From the NCBI GenBank assembly GCA_002403995.1, contig DHIV01000124.1, positions 1-6,193 of the forward strand: a stretch of 6,193 bases of DNA. The letters are read 5' to 3'. Below, piece by piece: positions 1 through 6,193 of the stretch (position 1 is the first letter of the stretch; each line of letters opens with the position of its first letter). The notes under the pieces were generated by a model, which made no database searches, had not been told where the DNA came from, and saw only the letters and a program-made list of their open reading frames with translations. The position numbers and the translations under genes are program-made. This DNA comes from Gallionella sp. UBA4737 (GTDB taxonomy: Bacteria > Pseudomonadota > Gammaproteobacteria > Burkholderiales > Gallionellaceae).

Positions 1-1
1 C

Positions 2-2302
2 GTGGTCGGCATTGATGGTTTGAAGATAGAACCCCTGCCGCCGCAGATCAGCGGCGTGGCAGCCAATGGTGACCGTGTCACATTTATCCCGATCCATGAT
101 ATCGCCGAACTGTATGAGTCGCTCGATGACCGTGTTCTTGCAGGGTTTGGTGGCGTTGCCGAATATGGCATAACGGTGCGCTGGGATAAAAATTTTCTTA
201 AATTGATTCGTCTGTTGCTTGAGCGGAGCAGCCAATTTGCATTGTTCGGCGGCGTGCGCTTCGGCGGCACGTTGACCGTGGACACGGCATTTGCCGCCGG
301 CTTCGATCACATCGCTTTGGCCAATGGCGCCGGTCGTCCGACGGTGCTCGATATCCCCAACGGCCTGGTGCGCGGTGTGCGCACCGCCTCGGATTTCTTG
401 ATGGCACTGCAACTGACCGGCGCGGCAAAAGCGAATTCCATCGCCAACCTGCAAATACGTTTGCCGGTGGTCGTGATCGGCGGCGGCCTCACCGCGATAG
501 ACACGGCCACCGAATCACTCGCTTATTATCCGGTGCAGGTTGAAAAGTTCCTGCATCGCTACAAAGTCCTGGTAGCCGAGAAAGGTGAGGCCGCGGTGCG
601 CCAGCGTTGGACCCCCGAGGAGCGGCAGATTGCCGATGAGTTCTTGGATCATGCGCGTGCGATCGAGGCTGAGCGCGGCAGCGCGTCAGCAGCGGGACGC
701 GAGCCGCGCATCATCGAATTGCTGCAAAGCTGGGGTGGCGTCACGATCGCCTATCGCAAACGTTTGATCGACAGCCCATCGTATACGCTGAACCATGAAG
801 AAATCGAAAAAGCTCTCGAGGAAGGGATACGTTTTGCCGAGGGACTCAACCCGACACGTATCGAGGTCGATGAATTCGGTGCCGCACGTGAGATTCGCAT
901 GTCGATGCAACATCGCAGTGAAGAAGGCATCTGGAGATCAGGCATAGAGAAAGGGATTGCGGCGCGCACCATTCTGATCGCCGCCGGCACCCAACCGAAC
1001 ACCGTGCTCGCGCGGGAAGACCCGGACAATTTCGAACTCGACGGCCGCTATTTTCAGGCTTGCGACGAAGACGGTGCTCCGGTAAGGCCAGAGTCCGCAA
1101 GTGCCAAGCCGAGGACAGTGCAAGTGCTGTTGTCCAAACATTCCGATGGCCGCTTCATCAGTTTCTTCGGCGATTTGCATCCGTCTTTCTTTGGCAATGT
1201 GGTCAAAGCGATGGGAGGGGCGAAGCAAGGCTATCCGTCAGTCAGTGCCGTGCTGGATCGTGTACGCCCAGCATCACGATTGTCCGACGCCGAATTTCTG
1301 GCGGAGATCAATCAATCTTTGCGCGCCACCGTCCACGAAGTGATACGACTGACGCCGAATATCGTCGAAATCATCATCAAGGCGCCACTGGCCGCACAAC
1401 GTTTTCGCCCGGGGCAATTTTATCGCCTGCAAAATTATGAGACCTATGCGCTGGAAGTCGACGATACCCGTCTGGCGATGGAGGGGCTTGCATTGACCGG
1501 CGCCTGGGTCGACCCCCAGCGCGGGCTGATCTCGACCATCGTGCTGGAAATGGGCGGTTCGGCCGACTTGTGCGCAATGCTCAAACCCGGCGAGCCGGTG
1601 GTGTTGATGGGGCCGACCGGCACGCCAACCGAGATACCCGCGAACGAAACCGTGATGCTGGTTGGCGGCGGACTCGGGAATGCGGTATTGTTCTCGATCG
1701 GTCAGGCGTTGCGCGCAGCCGGATCGAAGGTGCTGTATTTCGCCGGCTACAAGAAAATGATAGACCGCTACAAAGTGGCCGAGATCGAGAACGCAGCGGA
1801 TGTGGTGATCTGGTGCTGCGACGAGCGGCCCGGCTTTGCGCCGTCACGTCCCCAGGATCGCAGCTTCGTCGGCAATATCGTACAAGCCATGGAAGCTTAT
1901 GCGAGCGGCGCACTGGGAGTTCAACCGATAGTTTTTGCAGACAGCGATCGCATCATCGCGATCGGTTCCGACAGCATGATGGCTGCGGTCGCGGCGGCTC
2001 GCCATCAAGTGCTGCAACCCTATTTGAAACCGCATCACTTTGCGATCGGGTCGATCAATTCGCCGATGCAATGCATGATGAAAGAAATCTGTGCCCAATG
2101 TTTGCAGGCGCAAATCGATCCAGAGACCGGCAAGACCACCTATGTCTTTTCCTGCTTCAATCAGGATCAGGCGCTGGATCGTGTCGATTTCCCCGGTCTG
2201 AAGGCGCGTCTGCGGCAAAACTCAGTGCAGGAGAAATTGACTGCGCAGTGGATAGACCGTTGTCTGATCCGTTTGCAACGGCGCAACCCTGCAGCGGCGT
2301 AG
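2..2302 (+). CDS. GltD-like / PyrK-like fused FAD and iron-sulfur NAD(P)H oxidoreductase, 5' partial
   Basis: Predicted cytoplasmic flavoprotein moving electrons between a pyridine nucleotide, two flavins and an iron-sulfur centre; the physiological partner is unknown. Residues are counted from the codon at 2-4. Residues 1-420 resemble the glutamate synthase small subunit (GltD): an ANGAG turn at 107-111, a second dinucleotide-binding motif VVVIGGGLT at 156-164, VTIAYRK at 247-253, an AAGTQP motif at 327-332 and a FAD-binding FFGD at 388-391. Residues about 430-766 resemble ferredoxin reductase/PyrK: RPGQFYRL at 469-476, an NAD-binding LVGGGLGN at 553-560, WCCDE at 604-608 and GSDSMM at 655-660. 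Cys691, Cys697, Cys700 and Cys718 form a probable [2Fe-2S] site. The N-terminal FAD-binding GxGxxG motif of GltD proteins is absent and the frame is open to the window edge, so the real start lies upstream and the GTG at position 2 is not trusted. A helical, charged insert occupies about 173-246. The domain calls are firm; substrate and pathway are not known. Confidence 0.88.
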   Translation: MVGIDGLKIEPLPPQISGVAANGDRVTFIPIHDIAELYESLDDRVLAGFGGVAEYGITVRWDKNFLKLIRLLLERSSQFALFGGVRFGGTLTVDTAFAAGFDHIALANGAGRPTVLDIPNGLVRGVRTASDFLMALQLTGAAKANSIANLQIRLPVVVIGGGLTAIDTATESLAYYPVQVEKFLHRYKVLVAEKGEAAVRQRWTPEERQIADEFLDHARAIEAERGSASAAGREPRIIELLQSWGGVTIAYRKRLIDSPSYTLNHEEIEKALEEGIRFAEGLNPTRIEVDEFGAAREIRMSMQHRSEEGIWRSGIEKGIAARTILIAAGTQPNTVLAREDPDNFELDGRYFQACDEDGAPVRPESASAKPRTVQVLLSKHSDGRFISFFGDLHPSFFGNVVKAMGGAKQGYPSVSAVLDRVRPASRLSDAEFLAEINQSLRATVHEVIRLTPNIVEIIIKAPLAAQRFRPGQFYRLQNYETYALEVDDTRLAMEGLALTGAWVDPQRGLISTIVLEMGGSADLCAMLKPGEPVVLMGPTGTPTEIPANETVMLVGGGLGNAVLFSIGQALRAAGSKVLYFAGYKKMIDRYKVAEIENAADVVIWCCDERPGFAPSRPQDRSFVGNIVQAMEAYASGALGVQPIVFADSDRIIAIGSDSMMAAVAAARHQVLQPYLKPHHFAIGSINSPMQCMMKEICAQCLQAQIDPETGKTTYVFSCFNQDQALDRVDFPGLKARLRQNSVQEKLTAQWIDRCLIRLQRRNPAAA

Positions 2303-2436
2303 GCCAGCCATCATTTCTGGCATATGCGGGATATTGTTTGTGCGCCGAATAATTCCGCTAAACGTGGCAGAATGCTCAGGAGTTGAAGATCAAGTTGCCG
2401 GAGCCGAATTGTTTTCGCCGGCATGATGCAGCAATG

Positions 2437-2442
2437 TAAGGG
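2437..2442 (+). promoter_or_regulatory. Shine-Dalgarno of the 18-codon leader frame
   Basis: The sequence TAAGGG matches the start of the consensus TAAGGAGGT and lies five bases before the ATG at 2448. It is the best ribosome binding site in the 2303-2500 spacer. The membrane-protein gene starting at 2501 has no comparable site immediately before its own ATG. This is why the short leader frame may be how ribosomes are delivered to that gene. Confidence 0.4.
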
Positions 2443-2447
2443 CAATC

Positions 2448-2504
2448 ATGTATCAACAAAACCAACGCAGTCCGTGCGAATTCTCACCTGATGATCTGCC
2501 ATGA
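2448..2504 (+). CDS. possible 18-residue leader peptide, translationally coupled to the next gene
   Basis: An ATG five bases after a TAAGGG Shine-Dalgarno opens a frame encoding MYQQNQRSPCEFSPDDLP. Its TGA stop at 2502-2504 overlaps the ATG at 2501-2503 of the following membrane-protein gene in the classic ATGA arrangement. The peptide has no membrane segment and no run of a single amino acid that would suggest amino-acid-responsive attenuation. I infer that ribosomes ending here re-initiate at 2501, which would explain the lack of a strong binding site at the downstream gene. A frame of 18 codons can arise by chance. The Shine-Dalgarno and the exact stop-start overlap are the only support. 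Confidence 0.3.
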   Translation: MYQQNQRSPCEFSPDDLP

Positions 2505-3952
2505 ACGAGCGCAAATACCTTGAATACCTGGCGCTGGCGGCACTACTCATTACCTTTTTTGGTTTTTTTGCGGTCAAGGTTTGGGATATCGATTTCTGGT
2601 GGCATATCGCTGCCGGCAGGAGCATCCTGGAAAGTGGTGCGATCCCGAGAGCGGATCCGTTCGGCATGTACGATGCCGCGAATGCGTGCGGTCAGACGGT
2701 GCTGAAAAGCGAATGGCTGGGGCAAGTGTCGTTGTATGCGGTTTACCGCTGGTTCGGTCTTGACGGCATCATTCTGTTTCGCGCCGGCGTGCTGGCACTC
2801 TGTTTGGCCATCGTATATTTCCGCTGCCGCCTTGCCTCAAGCACCAGTCCATTCGCCCTGGTTATTACGGCACTGGCCGGACTGGCGATATTGCATCATA
2901 CCGGCGAGCGTCCGCAGCTTTTTTCATTTTTGTTTTTATCCCTGCTTTTCCTGCTGCTCGATAGTTTTATTCACACCGGCAAGCGTTGGCTGCTGTATTG
3001 CATCCCGCCACTCATGCTGCTGTGGAGCAATACCCACGCTGGTGCGCTGATGGGTGTGGCGGTGCTGGGATTGTTCGGTATCGGTTATGTGCTGGAGAAA
3101 CGTTGGGTTGAGGGGCGTCTTACTACGCCATCAAACAAACTGATGCTGGTGATAGTGGGCTTGAGCAGCGTTATATTGGTAACGGCCCCCAGCGGATTGG
3201 ATACCTTTAAATGCATCATCTTTCAGCAAAGCGGCTCGATCCGCGAGATGGTGTCGGAATATGCCAGTCCTTGGGAGCTATGGCCGGTAACCCTGTATTA
3301 CTGGGTGTTCATCGGTGTGACTCTGGTGTCGTTGCCGGGATTTTTTAGCAAGGCCTATTTGAAGCAGGGGTCTTTGGTTTTTGTCCTGGGTCTGATTAGC
3401 GTGCTCGGTTACCGATATATACCGTTTTTCGTGTTGGTCGCGGCACCCTATGTGGCAGCCAGCTTGCATCGTGTGTTGAGCAGGGTAAAGCTGCCCGCGG
3501 TCGCGATCCATCTATCCGTACTGGTCATTGCGCTGGCATTTTTAGGGTTTGGCTTCAAGCAGGAAAAAGTGTTCCAGCATGGCTTGCAGGAACAAAGGTT
3601 CCCGGTAGGGGCGGTGGCTTTCATCAAAGCCCACAAGCTGGGCGGCAAGATGTTCAATTCCATGAATTGGGGTGGTTATCTCCTTTGGAATTTGTCCGGC
3701 ACGACATCTTTGTTTATCGATGGCAGAACACTCGATCCCTATCGTGTGGTGCCATACACCAATATATTGTGGGCCACGCCGGAAGGTTTGCGCTTTTTCG
3801 AGCAAGAGAATTTTGATCTGGCGCTGGTACCTTACGGCAGCGCTTTTGGCGGTAAACGATATCCTGTCATCGCTTATCTTCAGAGCCACCCCGGCTGGCA
3901 GGTGGTTTACCAGGATGGATTGGGTTATCTTTTTGCCAGGCCTGCCCGATAA
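2501..3952 (+). CDS. multi-pass membrane protein, GT-C glycosyltransferase-like
   Basis: A complete 483-residue inner-membrane protein with about ten hydrophobic segments. A short basic N-terminus precedes TM1 (about 8-27), which leads directly into an extracytoplasmic loop with Asp29, Asp31 and WWH at 33-35, then IPRADPF at 48-54 and SEW at 70-72. An acidic pair just after TM1 is typical of GT-C enzymes, which take sugars from polyprenyl-phosphate donors. Later features are ERPQLFSF at 136-143, WSNTHAG at 175-181 and RYIPFF at 305-310. After the last helix (about 333-350), a soluble domain of some 130 residues carries NWGGYLLW at 389-396 and FIDGR at 405-409. This layout matches a widespread family of uncharacterised membrane proteins, so the donor, acceptor and even catalytic activity are inferred. 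ATG 2501 is the first possible start: an in-frame TGA lies at 2492-2494 and no strong Shine-Dalgarno precedes it. It converges on wecE, with 45 bases between the stop codons. Confidence 0.85.
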   Translation: MNERKYLEYLALAALLITFFGFFAVKVWDIDFWWHIAAGRSILESGAIPRADPFGMYDAANACGQTVLKSEWLGQVSLYAVYRWFGLDGIILFRAGVLALCLAIVYFRCRLASSTSPFALVITALAGLAILHHTGERPQLFSFLFLSLLFLLLDSFIHTGKRWLLYCIPPLMLLWSNTHAGALMGVAVLGLFGIGYVLEKRWVEGRLTTPSNKLMLVIVGLSSVILVTAPSGLDTFKCIIFQQSGSIREMVSEYASPWELWPVTLYYWVFIGVTLVSLPGFFSKAYLKQGSLVFVLGLISVLGYRYIPFFVLVAAPYVAASLHRVLSRVKLPAVAIHLSVLVIALAFLGFGFKQEKVFQHGLQEQRFPVGAVAFIKAHKLGGKMFNSMNWGGYLLWNLSGTTSLFIDGRTLDPYRVVPYTNILWATPEGLRFFEQENFDLALVPYGSAFGGKRYPVIAYLQSHPGWQVVYQDGLGYLFARPAR

Positions 3953-3997
3953 TCAACCGCGGCGCTGTGGAACGAAACGCTCTGGAATAAAACCGAA

Positions 3998-5125
3998 CTA
4001 AATAATTGCTTGCAATTGTGCGATGACCTTGTCCTGCGCATCGCCCATGCCCAGCCACAAAGGCAGTCGCAACAGCCGATCTGCCAGATCGTCTGTATGT
4101 GTTAGCGCGCCGCTGGTTCGGCCATACTTTTTCCCGGCCGGGGAACTGTGTAGCGGCACGTAATGGAATACCGCATGCACGTTCTGTTCTTTCAGTTGTG
4201 CGATCACCTCGGTGCGCTTTTCCAGGGACTCCAACAGGATGTAATACATATGCGCATTGTGCTGACAGCCCTCGGGAATGACGGGTCGGCGTAGCCTGCC
4301 GGCACCTTCAAGCGTGGCCATGGCTTCATGGTATCGACGCCAGATATCGAGACGTCTTTCGGTGATGCTCTGTGCTTCTTCCATCTGCGCCCACAGAAAG
4401 GCTGCGATCACTTCGCCGGGCAAGTAGGAAGATCCGATATCCACCCAGGTATATTTGTCGATCTGGCCGCGAAAGAACTGGCTGCGGTTCGTGCCCTTCT
4501 CGCGGATGATCTCTGCTCGTTCGGCAAAGCGGTCATCATTGACCAGCAAGGCGCCGCCTTCCCCGGAAATGATGTTTTTGGTTTCATGGAAAGAATAGGC
4601 GCCGAGGTGCCCGATCGTACCCAGCGGTTTACCCTTGTAGGCAGACATGACAGCCTGTGCGGCATCCTCGATGACCAGCAGTTTGTGACGTTGCGCGATG
4701 CTCATGATGGTGTCCATTTCGCAAGCCACGCCTGCGTAATGCATCGGCACGATCGCCCTGGTGCGCGGCGTGATGGCCGCCTCGATCAGTGTCTCGTCGA
4801 TATTCAGTGTATCCGGGCGGATGTCCACAAAAACCGGGACCCCGCCGCGCAGCACAAAGGCATTGGCAGTGGAAACAAAAGTATAGGACGGCATGATCAC
4901 CTCATCGCCGGGCTGGATATCCGCGAGCATCGCTGCCATATCAAGCGATGCTGTGCAGGAATGGGTGAGCAAAGCCTTGTGCGCACCGGTGCGCGCCTCC
5001 AGCCAGGCGTGGCAATTTTTTGTGAACATGCCGTCGCCTGCGAGGTGTCCATTGGTATGAGCCTGAGCGATATACCAGAGCTCGCGACCCGTCATGTAGG
5101 GTTTGTTGAATGGGATATTCTTCAT
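3998..5125 (-). CDS. wecE: dTDP-4-amino-4,6-dideoxygalactose transaminase (WecE/RffA type)
   Basis: A complete 375-residue cytoplasmic, PLP-dependent sugar aminotransferase of the DegT/DnrJ/EryC1 family. It transfers an amino group from glutamate to dTDP-4-keto-6-deoxyglucose, giving dTDP-Fuc4N, a precursor of enterobacterial common antigen in E. coli and of O-antigens or capsules elsewhere. Length and sequence follow E. coli WecE (376 residues) closely: IPFN near the start, LLTHSCTASLDMA at 52-64, QPGDEVIMPSYTFVSTANAF at 71-90, HYAGVACEMDTI at 129-140, IEDAAQ at 152-157 with Asp154 for the PLP ring nitrogen, SFHETKN at 178-184 with Lys183 as the Schiff-base lysine, and EKGTNRSQFFRGQ at 209-221. 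These long shared blocks support WecE over other DegT-family transaminases. An in-frame stop upstream leaves ATG 5125 as the only good start. No genes for dTDP-sugar synthesis or for the N-acetyltransferase WecD lie in the window. It sits 48 bases after a membrane-protein gene on the same strand, so cotranscription is likely. Confidence 0.95.
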   Translation of the reverse strand: MKNIPFNKPYMTGRELWYIAQAHTNGHLAGDGMFTKNCHAWLEARTGAHKALLTHSCTASLDMAAMLADIQPGDEVIMPSYTFVSTANAFVLRGGVPVFVDIRPDTLNIDETLIEAAITPRTRAIVPMHYAGVACEMDTIMSIAQRHKLLVIEDAAQAVMSAYKGKPLGTIGHLGAYSFHETKNIISGEGGALLVNDDRFAERAEIIREKGTNRSQFFRGQIDKYTWVDIGSSYLPGEVIAAFLWAQMEEAQSITERRLDIWRRYHEAMATLEGAGRLRRPVIPEGCQHNAHMYYILLESLEKRTEVIAQLKEQNVHAVFHYVPLHSSPAGKKYGRTSGALTHTDDLADRLLRLPLWLGMGDAQDKVIAQLQAII

Positions 5126-5130
5126 GACAT

Positions 5131-5137
5131 TCTCTTT
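5131..5137 (-). promoter_or_regulatory. weak Shine-Dalgarno of wecE
   Basis: On the minus strand AAAGAGA ends five bases before the wecE ATG at 5125. The match to the consensus is only GAG plus flanking purines. The spacing is suitable and the surrounding leader is AT-rich, which should keep the site unpaired. Confidence 0.4.
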
Positions 5138-5173
5138 ACATCCATATGACGAAAATTAAATAGTGTTGCATTA

Positions 5174-6193
5174 TCATTCGCCCGCATCACACCGTACTTG
5201 CTGAACTGTCAGCGACCGAGTCTGGTATGTTGCGTATCCACGCAATTGACCGTTCAAATGTTCCCGGCAGTAAATGCGTAACATCTCAAGCCTTTTCGGC
5301 GACGCAATAACAGGAATCCCTGTTGCTGTTCGTAAACGTTCAATCATCCCACGGCCTGCGGTTTGCTCGGTGTTGGCAACTGAAAATGGTGCGTGAGTGA
5401 AAGAGTCTAGCCCATAAAACCGGATATTGGGAAAATTGAGGTTATTGGCCAATACAGGAAAAGCGAGTTCGAATGGAAAACTGTCCGCCCAGCTGACGAT
5501 AGTCCCGGCATGGAGGCCATGAATATCGCTCTGAACTTGCTGTGACCATTGCTTGGACACCAATGCTGATGGCAAGAGCAAATATGCGTGCCCAATGCAG
5601 GCTACCAAGAGCGTTAGTTTAGCCATCCATGGCCGAGCACCTACATGATACTTTCCGGCTATCATGGGCGCGATGAGTAACAGACTCACTATGGGTACAT
5701 ACACCCGTACTATGCCGGGCCGTCCCATGACGCCCATGGCGAACAACGCAGCCAAGCACAGCATCCAAACAAGTGCTGCTGACCTGCTTGGCATCAACAC
5801 CTGGAGAAGAAGCGCCGACAACAGCAATGGCAACAATACCGGGCCGAACAACGCTTTGATGGCTACAAAACCGGATTGGATATTACCAGCCTGCATGGGA
5901 AGCGGGCCGAGTTCGGCAAGCATTGCATTCAGGGATTTCGGATCGGTGATCTGAGGATCAACGGAAAAATAATTTACAATCAAATCAATATCATTAGAAG
6001 AGTAGCCATGGCGAGCCATGATCTCCGGACGATGATTGAGATGCTTGCCCGCGCCGAAGTTTAGAAAGTTGCCGAGGGGTGCGCGTGCGGGACTCAATTC
6101 CTGGTAGTGCTGCCACTCGGGTCCGCTGTATGACCAGTGATCAAAGGCTGAAGCGGAGGCCATCGCCAAACCCAGCAACAGGAACGCGATCTG
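5174..6193 (-). CDS. membrane protein of unknown function, C-terminal part (5' partial)
   Basis: I do not recognise this protein. Residues are counted from the codon at 6193-6191. The frame runs open to the window edge, and residues 1-15 look like the end of a transmembrane helix. The gene therefore very likely begins outside the window, and the TTG at 6178 is not a convincing start. A loop of about 90 residues follows (about 16-108) with DHWSYSGPEW at 18-27 and NDIDLIVNYF at 67-76. Hydrophobic segments then lie at about 109-134, 138-155, 163-178 and 192-209. The last 120 or so residues are soluble, with SWADSFPFELAFPVLANN at 234-251. This arrangement (helices, a long loop after a helix, then a C-terminal soluble domain) recalls large GT-C-like or polysaccharide-assembly membrane proteins. 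No catalytic motif is visible in this part, so that is only a guess. Its TGA lies 48 bases before wecE, suggesting one transcript and a shared role in surface glycan synthesis. Confidence 0.8.
   Translation of the reverse strand, partial: QIAFLLLGLAMASASAFDHWSYSGPEWQHYQELSPARAPLGNFLNFGAGKHLNHRPEIMARHGYSSNDIDLIVNYFSVDPQITDPKSLNAMLAELGPLPMQAGNIQSGFVAIKALFGPVLLPLLLSALLLQVLMPSRSAALVWMLCLAALFAMGVMGRPGIVRVYVPIVSLLLIAPMIAGKYHVGARPWMAKLTLLVACIGHAYLLLPSALVSKQWSQQVQSDIHGLHAGTIVSWADSFPFELAFPVLANNLNFPNIRFYGLDSFTHAPFSVANTEQTAGRGMIERLRTATGIPVIASPKRLEMLRIYCREHLNGQLRGYATYQTRSLTVQQVRCDAGE

Noticed and set aside
2303..2321. A five-base stem, GCCAG with CTGGC, right after the flavoprotein stop codon
   Set aside because: The loop is nine bases, the stem is short and no T-run follows, so it is not a convincing intrinsic terminator.
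1570..2352. A 260-codon plus-strand frame overlapping the end of the flavoprotein gene
   Set aside because: It is a shifted frame of the same sequence. The product is rich in Arg, Ser and Gly with no recognisable motif, whereas the other frame carries the NAD-binding and cysteine motifs.
2334..2362. Possible promoter elements (TTGTTT, then AATAAT or GCTAAA) in the 2303-2500 spacer
   Set aside because: No pair combines a good -35, a good -10 and a 16-18 base spacer. A promoter may exist here but I cannot place it.
2423..2491. An alternative 22-codon frame starting at ATG 2423 in the same spacer
   Set aside because: It has no Shine-Dalgarno at a proper distance and ends nine bases before the next gene without an overlap. 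The frame at 2448 is better supported.
4004..4017. Inverted repeat AATTGC-TT-GCAATT at the 3' end of wecE
   Set aside because: It lies inside the coding sequence, has only a two-base loop and no T-run, and is short enough to be chance.
5122..5145. A seven-codon minus-strand frame (MDVKRMS) whose TGA overlaps the wecE ATG
   Set aside because: It has no Shine-Dalgarno and is too short to be distinguished from chance, unlike the 18-codon frame before 2501.
4328..5149. A 273-codon plus-strand open frame opposite wecE
   Set aside because: It lies almost entirely antisense to a gene with very clear WecE homology, its product resembles no family I know, and long antisense frames are common opposite GC-rich coding sequence.

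Overview
The window reads as part of a proteobacterial chromosome. My best guess is a moderately GC-rich betaproteobacterium, judged from codon use and protein style; this is an impression, not a search result. It holds four substantial protein genes, two of them cut by the window edges, and no RNA gene, mobile element or CRISPR array that I can see.

Layout: (i) 2-2302, plus strand, the C-terminal 766 residues of a large flavoprotein. It joins a GltD-like FAD/NAD(P) oxidoreductase module to a ferredoxin-reductase/PyrK-like module that ends in a four-cysteine iron-sulfur motif. (ii) 2303-2500, a 198-base spacer with no clear promoter or terminator. It contains an 18-codon open frame with a good Shine-Dalgarno sequence, whose stop codon overlaps the start of the next gene. 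(iii) 2501-3952, plus strand, a multi-pass membrane protein with features of GT-C-type glycosyltransferases. (iv) 3998-5125, minus strand, a complete wecE/rffA-type dTDP-4-amino-4,6-dideoxygalactose transaminase, convergent with (iii). (v) 5174-6193, minus strand, the C-terminal part of an unrecognised membrane protein lying 48 bases upstream of wecE, probably in the same transcript.

The right half (membrane protein, WecE, GT-C-like protein) looks like the edge of a cell-surface polysaccharide or glycan locus. WecE would make the amino sugar nucleotide dTDP-Fuc4N, and the membrane proteins could act in transfer or assembly of glycan; this link is inferred from neighbourhood only. The left gene is a redox enzyme with no evident link to glycan synthesis. 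Its most interesting feature is that, in one chain, it combines the two modules that form separate NfnB and NfnA subunits in electron-bifurcating transhydrogenases.
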